From Paracoccaceae bacterium (GTDB lineage: Bacteria > Pseudomonadota > Alphaproteobacteria > Rhodobacterales > Rhodobacteraceae): a stretch of 45,200 nt of DNA. Location of the stretch: positions 1-45,200 of the forward strand of contig JAFIEF010000024.1 in NCBI GenBank assembly GCA_020832655.1, given 5' to 3'. Shown here one piece after another: positions 17,512-26,134 of the stretch. The position numbers and the translations under genes were made by a program. The first letter of the stretch is position 1. Every line of letters begins with the position of its first letter. The notes below the pieces were generated by a model. That model had not been told where the DNA came from and made no database searches. It worked only from the letters and a program-made list of their open reading frames with translations.

Positions 17512-19116
17512 TCAGGACTGGCCACTGGCCAGCGCCAGGGCTGACTGCACGGCGGTTTCATCAAAGCTTTTCCAGCGCGCAGCGACATGCTGATCAGGGC
17601 GGATCAGATAAAGCGCGGCCTTCTGACCGCCCAGATAGCGCGCGGCGAGAGTGTCATTTTCACCTGCATCAAGCGCCAGCCGGGTCGCGCTGACCGGCCC
17701 CGCGCTGACGCTTTCGGGGCTCTCCACCCCCAGCGACAGCAGGGTAAAACCCGCCCCAAGCTGATCAAGCAGCCAACCGCCATTCGCGGGCGCATCGCAG
17801 GCCACCGAACCGGGGCGGGTGCGCGCGGGCAGCGCGTCGCAATCAGGCCCGTTCAGCGGCCCGTCATCATAGGTGCAGGGCACGGAAAGCCGCCCTGAAT
17901 TGACCAGCGGGCGGGCAAAGTCATGATTTTCCGTCAGATCCAGCACCGCATCGCGGAACACCCGGCTGATTTCGGATTTGGGGGTGATGAAATCGGTCGA
18001 GCGGGTGGAGTTCATGATATTCTCATCCGCGCCATAGACACGTTCCCAGTCATAGCTTTCCAACAGGGTTTCAGGCGCATCGCCCGTGATCACCAGCGCC
18101 AGTTTCCAGCACAGATTGTCAGTGTCCTGAAGGCCCGAATTCGCGCCGCGCGCGCCGAACGGGCTGACCTGATGCGCGGCATCGCCTGCAAACAGCACCC
18201 TTCCATGACGGAAGCGTTCCATCCGGCGGCACTGGAAGGTGTAGATCGACACCCATTCCAGATCAAACTCGACATCCTCGCCCAGCATCGCCTTCAGCCG
18301 GGGGATGACGTTTTCGGGGCGCTTTTCGGCCTCGCGGTCGATATCCCAGCCCAGTTGCAGATCGATGCGCCAGACATCATCGGGCTGCTTGTGCAACAGC
18401 GCCGACTGGCCGCGATTGAAGGGCGGGTCGAACCAGAACCAGCGTTCGGTGGGAAAATCGGCCTTCATGATCACATCGGCAATCAGGAAGTTGTCTTCGA
18501 ATACGCGACCCACAAAATCCAGCCCCAGCATCCGCCGCGTGGGTGAATTTGCGCCGTCACAGGCAATCAGCCACTCGGCATGCAACTCATACGATCCCTC
18601 GGGGGTCTCAACCTCCAGGCGGACATGATCGGGATGGGCGCCGATGGCCTCGACACGGTTGCGCCCACGAATTTCGATCTCTTTGCCCGCTGCGGCCAGT
18701 TCCTGAATGCGCTCGAACAGAAACTGTTCGAAAAAATACTGTTGCAGATTGATGAAGGCGGGGCGCTTGTGCCCGTCTTCGGGCAGCAGGTCGAATTGAT
18801 AGATATCGCGGGTGTCAAAGAACACCCGCCCCTTGTTCCATGTCACGCCCTTCTCGACATTGGCATCGCCGCAACCCAGCCGGTCAAGGATTTCCAGCGT
18901 GCGCTTGGAAAAGCAGATCGCGCGCGATCCAAAACTGACGCGGTCATTGTCATCAAGGATCACCACCGGAATGTCGCGCTGCGCCAGATCAATCGCCGCC
19001 GCCATGCCCACTGGTCCCGCCCCGATGATCACCACCTTGCGGCGCACCGGGGTGGTGGCGTCCTGATCCTTGTGGCGCTGATACGGATATAGCGGAACTT
19101 CGAATATCTTGGTCAT
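17512..19116 (-). CDS. FAD-dependent aromatic monooxygenase (MhpA/PheA-like)
   Basis: A 534-residue flavoprotein hydroxylase. The N-terminus has the dinucleotide-binding motif GAGPVG (residues 32-37) and DDND acidic end of the second strand; the GDAAHQVSPFGARGANSG segment binds the FAD ribityl and marks the group A flavoprotein monooxygenases such as 3-(3-hydroxyphenyl)propionate hydroxylase. Such enzymes use NAD(P)H and oxygen to hydroxylate an aromatic ring. The ATG at 19116 has GGGGGAAG about 8 bases upstream; a long in-frame extension upstream lacks family similarity and was rejected. The gene lies after the MBL protein and before DUF2783, all in the direction of hmgA and fahA, so the substrate is probably a tyrosine- or homogentisate-related phenol. 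The exact substrate cannot be read from the sequence. Confidence 0.85.
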   Translation of the reverse strand: MTKIFEVPLYPYQRHKDQDATTPVRRKVVIIGAGPVGMAAAIDLAQRDIPVVILDDNDRVSFGSRAICFSKRTLEILDRLGCGDANVEKGVTWNKGRVFFDTRDIYQFDLLPEDGHKRPAFINLQQYFFEQFLFERIQELAAAGKEIEIRGRNRVEAIGAHPDHVRLEVETPEGSYELHAEWLIACDGANSPTRRMLGLDFVGRVFEDNFLIADVIMKADFPTERWFWFDPPFNRGQSALLHKQPDDVWRIDLQLGWDIDREAEKRPENVIPRLKAMLGEDVEFDLEWVSIYTFQCRRMERFRHGRVLFAGDAAHQVSPFGARGANSGLQDTDNLCWKLALVITGDAPETLLESYDWERVYGADENIMNSTRSTDFITPKSEISRVFRDAVLDLTENHDFARPLVNSGRLSVPCTYDDGPLNGPDCDALPARTRPGSVACDAPANGGWLLDQLGAGFTLLSLGVESPESVSAGPVSATRLALDAGENDTLAARYLGGQKAALYLIRPDQHVAARWKSFDETAVQSALALASGQS

Positions 19117-19204
19117 CGGCAGTCTTCCCCCCGGCATGTCGTTTGCCGCCCAATCAACCCGGACCGGGCAGGCACGGCAATGATTCAGGTCAAAGCGCGG
19201 GCAT

Positions 19205-20155
19205 TCACCCCTGAAGCGCCTGCCACATCTCCAGATCGCGCGCGGCGGTCCAGATGCGCGGCGTGTCGATGCCGCGCGCCTCGTCATAGGCGCGGGCAAC
19301 ATTGAAGGGCAGGCAGTGTTCATAGATGGCGTAATCGGCGAATTTCGGGTCACACTCGGTGCGCACCGCGTCCCAGGCTTCCTTCAGGCTGCCGCCGCGC
19401 GCCGCAACCTTCGCCACCGGCGCATAGGTCGAGGCCACGAAATCGCGGGTGTTTTCAATCGCCTTGTCGACCATCTCGCGCCCCATCAGCGCATCGCCAC
19501 GCCCCGGCGCGATGGCATCGACGCCAAAGCCCCTGATCGCATCCAGCGTGCGGCCCCAATCGGCGAAATGCCCGTCGCCGCAATAGCAGGCCGAATGGTA
19601 TTCGACGATATCGCCGGTGAACATGACATTTTCATCGGGCACATGAATGACGATATCGCCCGCCGTATGCGCGCGGCCCAGATGCATCAGATCAACCCGG
19701 CGATTGCCCAGATAGACCGACATGCGGCCCCGGAAGGTGGTGGTGGGCCAGGTCAGGCCGGGGATGTCCTCATGCCCCTGAAACAGGCGCGGGAAGCGCT
19801 GAAACTCGCTGTCCCAATCTTCCTGCCCGCGTTCGACCACCATCGCGCGGGCCGTGTCGGACATCAGGATCTGCGGGGCATGATAGGCAGACGCCCCCAG
19901 CACCCGCACCGCATGGTAATGCGTCAGCACCAGATGGCTGATCGGCTTGTCGGTGACAGTGCGGATGCAGTCGATCACCTTCTGCGCCAGGCGCGGGGTG
20001 GCCTGGGCCTCTATCACCATGACAGAGTCGTCGCCGATGATGACCCCGGAATTGGGGTCGCCTTCGGCAGTGAAGGCATAAAGCCCGCGCCCGATTTCGG
20101 TGAAGCTGGTCTGTTTCTCGCTCAGATCGCCTTGCGATGCGAATGCCTTGGCCAT
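19205..20155 (-). CDS. MBL-fold metallo-hydrolase with altered HxHxDH motif
   Basis: A 316-residue protein of the metallo-beta-lactamase fold. Beta strands around SVMVIEAQATP and the LVLTHYH segment, plus GRAHTAGDIVIHVP (His163) and FTGDIVEY (Asp182), place it in the family. The first metal motif reads HYHAVR (His79, His81) instead of HxHxDH, so the Asp and third His of the second metal site are missing; either a single metal is bound or the chemistry differs from classic hydrolases. ATG at 20155 has AAGGAAAG upstream. It sits between fahA and the FAD monooxygenase in the homogentisate operon, so an auxiliary hydrolase role in aromatic catabolism is likely, but its substrate is unknown. Confidence 0.78.
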   Translation of the reverse strand: MAKAFASQGDLSEKQTSFTEIGRGLYAFTAEGDPNSGVIIGDDSVMVIEAQATPRLAQKVIDCIRTVTDKPISHLVLTHYHAVRVLGASAYHAPQILMSDTARAMVVERGQEDWDSEFQRFPRLFQGHEDIPGLTWPTTTFRGRMSVYLGNRRVDLMHLGRAHTAGDIVIHVPDENVMFTGDIVEYHSACYCGDGHFADWGRTLDAIRGFGVDAIAPGRGDALMGREMVDKAIENTRDFVASTYAPVAKVAARGGSLKEAWDAVRTECDPKFADYAIYEHCLPFNVARAYDEARGIDTPRIWTAARDLEMWQALQG

Positions 20156-20198
20156 GTGTCTTTCCTTCCGGTGTTGCGCCGCGGGGCCGGTCGTGGGT

Positions 20199-20230
20199 GC
20201 CTCCGGCGGGAGTATTTGGGGCAAGATGAA
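20199..20230 (-). repeat. Rhodobacterales-type intergenic repeat, copy 1
   Basis: On the plus strand this reads GCCTCCGGCGGGAGTATT followed by TGGGGCAAGATGAA; the minus strand gives the TTCATCTTGCC...AAATACTC form seen again at 38743, 44148 and 44333. It lies two bases beyond the fahA stop, between fahA and the MBL gene. I recognise the sequence as a frequent short intergenic repeat of Rhodobacteraceae; its function is not known to me. Confidence 0.7.
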
Positions 20231-20231
20231 A

Positions 20232-21482
20232 TCAGCGCGCGTAAGGGTCTTCCAGCGCGGGCAGCAGCGTGCCGGTGCAGGCGCCGAAACCCACGCGGTA
20301 GCCATCGCCCAGCGCCGCCCCGCGCAGCGTGACAGTGTCGCCATCTTCAAGGAAGCTGCGCGCCTGATCACCCAGCGCAATCGGTTCCCTGGCCCCCCAG
20401 CTAAGCTCCAGCAAGCTGCCGCGGCTGTCCCTTGTGGGGCCGGAAATGGTGCCCGACCCCAGAAGATCGCCCACATTCATCGGGCAGCCGCTGGTCGAAT
20501 GATGCGCCAGTTGCTGCGCGCTGGAATAATACATCTCGCGGTAATTGGTGCGCGCAATGGTGACGGGCTGGCCACCCTCTGGCGTCAGATCGACCTGAAG
20601 CGCGATATCATAAAGCATTGGCCCGGTGTCGCGCAGATGCGGCAGAAGCGGCTTTTCGCGCGCAGGTGTGGGCACGCGGAACGGCTCAAGCGCTGCGCGC
20701 ATCACAATCCAGGGGCTGATCGTGGTCGCGGTGGCCTTGGCCTGAAACGGTCCCAGCGGCTGATACTCCCATGCCTGGATATCGCGCGCCGACCAGTCAT
20801 TAAGCAGCACATAGCCAAAGATCATCTGATCGGCTTCATCCACGCTGACCGGCCCGTCCGAGGGCTGCCCGACAATCGCGCCCATTTCCAGTTCCAGATC
20901 AAACCGGGCCGAGGGCGCAAAGCGCGGTGCATCCTCGTCCGGGGCTTTCACCTGCCCCCAGGGGCGGCGGATATCACTGCCGGATACGACAACGGAAGAG
21001 GCGCGGCCATTATACCCGATGGGGATATGCAACCAGTTGGGCGGCAGCGCGTTTTCGGCACCGCGAAACATGGTGCCGACATTGGTGGCATGGTGACGCC
21101 CGGCATAGAAATCAGTGAATTCGGCCACGGCAAGGGGCATATGCATCTCTGCCCCTGCCATCGGATGCAGGAAGGGGGCGACCTTGTCCTGCTCGGGGGA
21201 ACCCTCGCGCAGCAATTCGGTCAGCCGCGCGCGCAAGCCGTCCCAGGCCTCTGGCCCCAGCTCCATCACCTCGTTCCAGAAGGGGATGTCCAGCACCGGG
21301 GTATCGGCAAGCTGCAACAGCCCTGCTTCCTCCAGCCCGGTGGCATCCAGGATGTGCTCGCCAATCGCCACCCCGCAGCGCGGCGCGCCACCCAGCGTGA
21401 ACACGCCCAGAGGCAGGTTGTTGAGCGGGAAATCGGTCTCTGGGCTGTTGGCGCTGTCGATCCAGCTTTTCAATAGGGGCAA
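20232..21482 (-). CDS. fahA: Fumarylacetoacetase
   Basis: A 416-residue enzyme that cleaves 4-fumarylacetoacetate to fumarate and acetoacetate, the last step of homogentisate catabolism. Length and order of motifs match the family: an N-terminal SH3-like domain (GVFTLGGAPRCGVAIG), FYAGRHHATNVGTMFRG with the catalytic His region, PIGYNGRASSVVVSG, the metal-binding DLELEMGAIVG segment, LLNDWSARDIQAWEY and the C-terminal GSGTISGP part. The start codon appears to be TTG at 21482, preceded by AGGAGAG five bases upstream, with no better ATG nearby. It follows hmgA by 39 bases in the same operon. Confidence 0.95.
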   Translation of the reverse strand: MPLLKSWIDSANSPETDFPLNNLPLGVFTLGGAPRCGVAIGEHILDATGLEEAGLLQLADTPVLDIPFWNEVMELGPEAWDGLRARLTELLREGSPEQDKVAPFLHPMAGAEMHMPLAVAEFTDFYAGRHHATNVGTMFRGAENALPPNWLHIPIGYNGRASSVVVSGSDIRRPWGQVKAPDEDAPRFAPSARFDLELEMGAIVGQPSDGPVSVDEADQMIFGYVLLNDWSARDIQAWEYQPLGPFQAKATATTISPWIVMRAALEPFRVPTPAREKPLLPHLRDTGPMLYDIALQVDLTPEGGQPVTIARTNYREMYYSSAQQLAHHSTSGCPMNVGDLLGSGTISGPTRDSRGSLLELSWGAREPIALGDQARSFLEDGDTVTLRGAALGDGYRVGFGACTGTLLPALEDPYAR

Positions 21483-21521
21483 GGGGCTCTCCTGCTTGTG
21501 TTGGTGCGGCGGGGCTGGGGC

Positions 21522-22883
21522 TTATTTCAGACCCGGCGTGCCATCGAATTTCTTTTCTATCCCGTCCCAGCAATCGACATAATCATCCTGCAACGGCGCT
21601 TCGGTGGCCGCAAAACCGGTCAGATGCTGCGGAAAGCGGGTTTCGAACATGAAGGACATGGTGTTGTCCAGCTTTTCAGCCTTCAGATCGGCATTGGACG
21701 CGCCTTCAAAGGCGTTGCGGTCCGGCCCATGCGGCAGCATCATGTTGTGCAGGCTCATTCCGCCGGGAACAAAGCCCTTGGGCTTGGCATCATACTGGCC
21801 ATAGATATTGCCCATCAGCTCGGACATGATGTTCTTGTGATACCAGGGCGGGCGGAAAGTGTCTTCGGCCACCATCCAGCGTTCGCGGAACAGCACGAAA
21901 TCGATATTGGCTGTCCCCGGCACGCCCGAAGGCGCGGTCAGCACGGTAAAGATCGACGGGTCGGGGTGATCGAACAGGATCGCACCCACCGGGCAATAAG
22001 CGCGCAGATCGTATTTCACTGGCGCGTAATTGCCGTGCCACGCCACCACATCCAGCGGCGAATGGCCGATCTCGCATTGATGGAACTGGCCGCACCATTT
22101 GATCGTCAGGGAAGACGGCGTCTCGCGATCCTCATACGCCGCCACCGGGGTCTTGAAATCGCGCCGGTTGGCCATGCAGTTGGCGCCAATCGGCCCGCGG
22201 CCGGGAAGTTCGAATTTCTGGCCGTAATTTTCGCACACAAAGCCGCGGCACGGGCCTTCCAGCACCTCGACGCGGTAAACCAGCCCGCGCGGGATGATGG
22301 CGATTTCCTTGGGTTCGAGATCGATCACGCCCAGTTCGGTGCAAAAGCGCAGCCGCCCTTCCTGCGGCACCACCAGCATTTCGCTGTCGGCGGAATAGAA
22401 ATAGGCGTCGCGCATCGATTCGGTGACCAGATAGATATGGCTGGCCATGCCCACCTGCGTATTGACATCACCTGCGGTGGTCATGGTGCGCATGCCGGTC
22501 AGCCAAGTCAGCTTTTGCGCGCCATGCGGCACCGGATCCCAGCGATACTGGCCCAGGCTGATCACATCGGGGTCGATGCAGGGCGCGGATTTCCAATAGG
22601 GCAGGTCGATCTTCGCATAGCGCCCCGAATGCTTGACCGAGGGCCGAATGCGGTAACACCATGTGCGCTCATTCTGATGGCTGGGCGCGGTAAAGGCGGT
22701 GCCCGAAAGCTGTTCGCCATAAAGCCCGTAATTGCATTTCTGCGGGCTGTTCATGCCCTGGGGCAGCGCGCCGGGCAGGGCTTCGGTTTCGAAATCATTG
22801 CCGAAACCGGGCATGTAACCTTCATGCGGGCCTGCGAGCGATGGCGCGCGGATCATTCCTTGCGGCAAGTCTTGGCGGGTCAT
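21522..22883 (-). CDS. hmgA: Homogentisate 1,2-dioxygenase
   Basis: A 453-residue non-haem iron enzyme that opens the ring of homogentisate to 4-maleylacetoacetate. The N-terminal [20 protein letters not shown] signature and the iron-ligand segments [15 protein letters not shown] (His, Glu) and MMLPHGPD (His) are intact, and the length matches bacterial and animal members. AAGGAAGA precedes the ATG at 22883. It is the first gene of the minus-strand operon hmgA-fahA-MBL-FAD monooxygenase-DUF2783 and is divergent from maiA, so the three core enzymes of the pathway are together. The promoter in front carries a palindrome in its spacer, pointing to repression by a dimeric regulator. Confidence 0.97.
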   Translation of the reverse strand: MTRQDLPQGMIRAPSLAGPHEGYMPGFGNDFETEALPGALPQGMNSPQKCNYGLYGEQLSGTAFTAPSHQNERTWCYRIRPSVKHSGRYAKIDLPYWKSAPCIDPDVISLGQYRWDPVPHGAQKLTWLTGMRTMTTAGDVNTQVGMASHIYLVTESMRDAYFYSADSEMLVVPQEGRLRFCTELGVIDLEPKEIAIIPRGLVYRVEVLEGPCRGFVCENYGQKFELPGRGPIGANCMANRRDFKTPVAAYEDRETPSSLTIKWCGQFHQCEIGHSPLDVVAWHGNYAPVKYDLRAYCPVGAILFDHPDPSIFTVLTAPSGVPGTANIDFVLFRERWMVAEDTFRPPWYHKNIMSELMGNIYGQYDAKPKGFVPGGMSLHNMMLPHGPDRNAFEGASNADLKAEKLDNTMSFMFETRFPQHLTGFAATEAPLQDDYVDCWDGIEKKFDGTPGLK

Positions 22884-22915
22884 GGCACATTCTTCCTTTC
22901 GCAGCTTCCGCGCCT

Positions 22916-22944
22916 GTTATTGGTTGCAATTGCAACAAAGTCAA
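22916..22944 (-). promoter_or_regulatory. hmgA promoter with 14-base palindromic operator
   Basis: On the minus strand TTGACT (22944-22939) and AATAAC (22921-22916) are separated by exactly 17 bases, a good sigma-70-like pair, 33 bases before the hmgA start. The spacer contains the perfect palindrome GTTGCAATTGCAAC at 22923-22936. A dimeric repressor bound there would block RNA polymerase. MarR-type regulators often use such sites, but no regulator gene is in the window. The same site could affect divergent maiA. Confidence 0.65.
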
Positions 22945-22984
22945 GGTTATCTTCTGCTCCAATACGCAGTCGGGAAGGGACAGC

Positions 22985-23611
22985 ATGATCACGCTATATG
23001 ATTACTGGCGGTCATCCTCGGCCTATCGGGTCAGGATCGGGCTGAACCTGCTGGGGCTGTCCTATACCCGTGTCAGGGTCGATCTGCTGGCAGGCGATCA
23101 GGCGGGTGCCGACAATCTGGCGCGCAACCCGCAAGGCGTTGTTCCGACACTGGAAATCGACGGGCTGCGGCTGACGCAATCGCTGGCGATTCTGGAATAT
23201 CTGAACGAAACCCGCAATGCGGGCTGGCTGCCGCCGGATGCGGCGGCGCGGGCACGGGTGCGCGCCATTGCAATGGCCGTGGCGATGGAAATCCAGCCTG
23301 TTTGCAATCTGCGCGTGGCGCGCAGCGTGGTCGAGGCCACAGGCGGCGCGATCACCATGAAGGGCTGGATGCAGCGCCATATCGCGCCGGGGCTGGCAGC
23401 GATCGAGGCGCTGCTGGATGCACCCGAAACCGGGCGCTTCTGTCATGGCGGCCATATCGGGCTGGCCGATATCTGCCTGCTGCCACAGCTTTACAATGCC
23501 CATCGCTGGCAGGTCGATCTGACCCCCTTCCCCCGCCTGCGCGCGATCGAGGCAGAGGCGCTGTTGCTGGATGCGGTGCGCGCGGCCCATCCCGACACGC
23601 TGGGGCAATAG
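22985..23611 (+). CDS. maiA: Maleylacetoacetate isomerase
   Basis: A 208-residue glutathione S-transferase of the zeta class that converts 4-maleylacetoacetate to 4-fumarylacetoacetate using glutathione. The N-terminal LYDYWRSSSAYRVRIGLNL motif with the SSSAYRVR active-site loop is diagnostic, followed by the NPQGVVPTLEIDG and LTQSLAILEYL glutathione-binding segments and a helical C-terminal domain ending with LADICLLPQLYNAHRW. The ATG at 22985 has GGGAAGGGA about 4 bases upstream. It is transcribed away from hmgA, with which it shares a 101-base control region, and supplies the step between hmgA and fahA. Confidence 0.95.
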   Translation: MITLYDYWRSSSAYRVRIGLNLLGLSYTRVRVDLLAGDQAGADNLARNPQGVVPTLEIDGLRLTQSLAILEYLNETRNAGWLPPDAAARARVRAIAMAVAMEIQPVCNLRVARSVVEATGGAITMKGWMQRHIAPGLAAIEALLDAPETGRFCHGGHIGLADICLLPQLYNAHRWQVDLTPFPRLRAIEAEALLLDAVRAAHPDTLGQ

Positions 23612-23639
23612 GCCGCCCGCCGCCTGCAGCGCGCGGCGA

Positions 23640-24539
23640 TCAGGTGCCGTCCTGCCACAGCTCCATATCCCAGATCTCGGGGCTGCCGCAGATCTGCGGA
23701 TCGGGCGGGATAAGGCTGTCATTGTCCTTGTGCGCATAGGGCAGGCGGGTCAGGATATGGCGCAGCACCGCCAGCCTTGCGCGATACTTGTCCTCGGCGC
23801 GGATCACCGTCCAGGGCGCAAAGCTGGTATGGCTGCGCTGAAAGGTCTCGGCGATGGCGCGGGTGTAGCTGTCCCATTTGCCCAGCCCCTCGACATCGAT
23901 GCGCGACAGCTTCCAGTGCCGCATCGGGTTTTGTTCGCGCGCCAGCAGGCGGCGCATCTGTTCGGCCCGCCCGACATTCAGCCACAGCTTGATCAGATGC
24001 ACCCCGTCACCCGCAAGCATGCGCTCGAATTCGGGCAGTTGGACAAAGAAGCGTTCGCGCTCATCGGGCGTGCAGAAGCCGAACACATGCTCGATCACCG
24101 CGCGGTTATACCAGCTACGGTCGAACAGCACCATTTCGCTCCCGGCGGGCAGGCGCTCGACATAGCGCTGAAAGAACCATTCGCGCGTCTGCCGGTCGGT
24201 CGGGCGCGGCAAGGCTTCGATGCGCACAACGCGTTGATTTGTCACCTCGGTGATGCGATTGATCGCGCCGGATTTGCCCGCAGTGTCGCGCCCTTCGAAG
24301 ATGACGATCACCCGCTGCCCGGTGCCTTCGATCCAGTGTTGCAGCTTGACCAGTTCGAATTGCAGCGGCTTGAGTTCGTCCAGATAGTCGGATTTCGGCA
24401 TCCAGCGCGGATAGGGGTAGCTGCCCGCCAGCGTGTCGCGCTTGCGCGCGCGCTCAACCGTTTCGCGGATGTCTGCGGGGGCGCGGGTGTTCAGATACTC
24501 CGACACCTGCCCGGCAAAGGGCATGGGGAACTCATTCAT
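23640..24539 (-). CDS. ppk2: Polyphosphate kinase 2 family protein
   Basis: A 299-residue PPK2 enzyme, which transfers phosphate between polyphosphate and nucleotides. Walker A is FEGRDTAGKSG (residues about 80-90), Walker B is VLFDRSWYNRA, and the lid region REQNPMRHWKLS is present; the C-terminus contains the WTVIRAEDKYRARL segment common to class I PPK2. The length is that of single-domain class I members, which act on diphosphates, but nucleotide preference cannot be assigned by eye. AAGGA lies 7 bases before the ATG at 24539. The gene converges on maiA and is unrelated to its neighbours; the integrated element begins 78 bases upstream. Confidence 0.92.
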   Translation of the reverse strand: MNEFPMPFAGQVSEYLNTRAPADIRETVERARKRDTLAGSYPYPRWMPKSDYLDELKPLQFELVKLQHWIEGTGQRVIVIFEGRDTAGKSGAINRITEVTNQRVVRIEALPRPTDRQTREWFFQRYVERLPAGSEMVLFDRSWYNRAVIEHVFGFCTPDERERFFVQLPEFERMLAGDGVHLIKLWLNVGRAEQMRRLLAREQNPMRHWKLSRIDVEGLGKWDSYTRAIAETFQRSHTSFAPWTVIRAEDKYRARLAVLRHILTRLPYAHKDNDSLIPPDPQICGSPEIWDMELWQDGT

Positions 24540-24616
24540 GACGCGGTCCTTGGCTGTGATCCCACCAGAAAAGGCGCAAATCGCGTCAGGCGCAAGTCTT
24601 TCGCTGTTCAGAAGGC

Positions 24617-24633
24617 TGGAGCGGGCAGCGGGA
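24617..24633. repeat. Left attachment site (attL), tRNA-Gly 3'-end fragment
   Basis: TGGAGCGGGCAGCGGGA is identical to 33327-33343, the 3' end of tRNA-Gly. The match continues with two mismatches and then CGAACC, 25 bases in all. It marks the left junction of the integrated element, 145 bases before the integrase start. Confidence 0.85.
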
Positions 24634-24727
24634 GCCGAACCGGGTTTTCAGGGCATTTCAGCATGTTGCAGAAAACCCTATAAATAACGGTATCTTGCGG
24701 TTTACCCTTGTTCATGGCCTTTCATTG

Positions 24728-24770
24728 CCTTACCTTACAGAACATGACTAAGGGCAGATACAAGGTAAGG
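24728..24770. promoter_or_regulatory. Inverted repeat upstream of integrase
   Basis: CCTTACCTT (24728-24736) and AAGGTAAGG (24762-24770) form a perfect 9-base inverted repeat with a 25-base spacer, ending 8 bases before the integrase ATG. The right arm lies where the ribosome-binding site is (AAGGTAAGGG). It could be an operator for the integrase gene, an integrase or excisionase site, or an RNA structure hiding the ribosome-binding site. Confidence 0.45.
24748..24759 (+). repeat. Terminal 12-base repeat, left copy (possible integrase arm site)
   Basis: CTAAGGGCAGAT occurs here and in the same orientation at 33249-33260, near the two ends of the element. Paired short repeats inside the attachment sites are typical of integrase arm-binding sites; this is an inference from position. 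Confidence 0.4.
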
Positions 24771-24778
24771 GTCTGGAC

Positions 24779-26134
24779 ATGCCACCGCGCGCCAAGGAAC
24801 TGACACCAGCACAGATAAAGAACCTGAAGCACCCCGGCGGGGAAAAACCCGTCAAGGTTGCCGTGGGTGGCGTGTCCGGGCTTTATGTCCAGATCACCCC
24901 GAACAATTACAAGTCATGGGTGTTGCGCACCCGTTACGGGGAATGGGCCGAAACCAAGCTGGCAGATGGCACGATCCAGCGGGGGCGCAAGAAGCGCGAA
25001 ATCGGCCTGGGGCCATATCCCGACATTCTGCCCGGTGCTGCGCGTGACAAGGCCAGAGAGGCCAAGGCCAAGCTGGAAGCGGGGATTGACCCTATAGCCG
25101 AGAGGAAGGCCACACAGGCGGCGCTAATCGCGGCGGCGCGCAGGGGCATGACCTTTGCCGAGGCTTGGGAAAAATTCGCAGCGGAAAAGATCAAGGAATT
25201 TTCGACAGATCGTTACCGGGAACAATGGCAGCGCACAGTTGAGATTTACGCCTTGCCCGATCTGGGCCGCATGGCAGTGCAGGACATAGACTTGCAAGAC
25301 GTGTTGCGCGTGCTGAAACCGCTATGGGATGAAAAGACCGTCACGGCGGTAAAGGTGCGCGAGAGGCTGGAAAAGGTGCTGGCCTATGCCACAGTGCAGG
25401 GCTACCGCACAGGCGACAATCCCGCGCGCTGGCGTGGCAATCTTGACATGGTGTTGCCAGCGCCGGGGAAGGTTAGCGGCGCTGAGAATTATCCAGCGTT
25501 GCAGCTTGATGACGTGGCGCGCTGGTGGCAGGCGCTACAGGGGCGCGATGGCATGGGGGCCAAGGCGCTGGCCTTCCAAGCCCTGACCGCGACACGATCC
25601 GGCGCGATCCGCTTTGCATCATGGGATGAAATCGACCTAGCCGCGAAGGTCTGGACGATCCAGCCGGGGCGGCAATCGAGCAAGATACCTGCCAATGAGA
25701 GCGCAAAACGCATTCCCCTGACAGAACCCATGATTGCCCTGCTGGAAAGCCTGCCAAGGCTGGACGGATCGAACCTTGTTTTCTGGGCCGCACGCGGCGG
25801 GGCGCTTTCCGATGCGACTATGGGCAAGGTCATGCGCATGATCCATCAAGCCGATCTGAAAGCAGGCGGGAAAGGATATGTTGACGCCAAGACAGGGGAA
25901 CAGGCTGTTCCGCATGGGCTTAGATCATCATTCCGAACATGGGTAGCAGAGCGCACCAGCTTTGACGGGGATATGGCCGAGGTTGCCTTGTTCCACAAAG
26001 TTGGCAGCAAGGTTGCGCAGGCATACAATCGCGCGGATCAGGTAGAAAAGCGGCGTCACATGATGGCCGCATGGGGCGATTTTCTGCAAGGGAAAGAGCC
26101 TGCCAAGGTGGTGCAGATGGGGGCGCGGGCATGA
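24779..26134 (+). CDS. int: Tyrosine recombinase, P4-type integrase
   Basis: A 451-residue site-specific recombinase. An N-terminal arm-binding domain of the DUF4102 kind (GLYVQITPNNYKSWVLR, GLGPYPDILPGAARDKA) is followed by a core-binding domain (about 120-220) and a catalytic domain with Arg273 (TATRSGAIR), His379 and Arg382 (PHGLRSSFR), His406 and nucleophile Tyr416 (QAYNR). It should insert and excise the element at the tRNA-Gly 3' end. It reads rightward from just inside attL. The stop overlaps the next start (ATGA), so integrase and the 187-residue protein are co-translated. Confidence 0.95.
   Translation: MPPRAKELTPAQIKNLKHPGGEKPVKVAVGGVSGLYVQITPNNYKSWVLRTRYGEWAETKLADGTIQRGRKKREIGLGPYPDILPGAARDKAREAKAKLEAGIDPIAERKATQAALIAAARRGMTFAEAWEKFAAEKIKEFSTDRYREQWQRTVEIYALPDLGRMAVQDIDLQDVLRVLKPLWDEKTVTAVKVRERLEKVLAYATVQGYRTGDNPARWRGNLDMVLPAPGKVSGAENYPALQLDDVARWWQALQGRDGMGAKALAFQALTATRSGAIRFASWDEIDLAAKVWTIQPGRQSSKIPANESAKRIPLTEPMIALLESLPRLDGSNLVFWAARGGALSDATMGKVMRMIHQADLKAGGKGYVDAKTGEQAVPHGLRSSFRTWVAERTSFDGDMAEVALFHKVGSKVAQAYNRADQVEKRRHMMAAWGDFLQGKEPAKVVQMGARA

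Noticed and set aside
19117-19353. N-terminal extension of the FAD monooxygenase
   Set aside because: The extra 79 residues are Arg/Pro/Ser-rich without family similarity, and the internal ATG has a good ribosome-binding site.
24617-24660. Possible second tRNA-Gly gene
   Set aside because: Only about 25 bases match the tRNA 3' end, and no anticodon or D arm follows; it is an attachment-site fragment.
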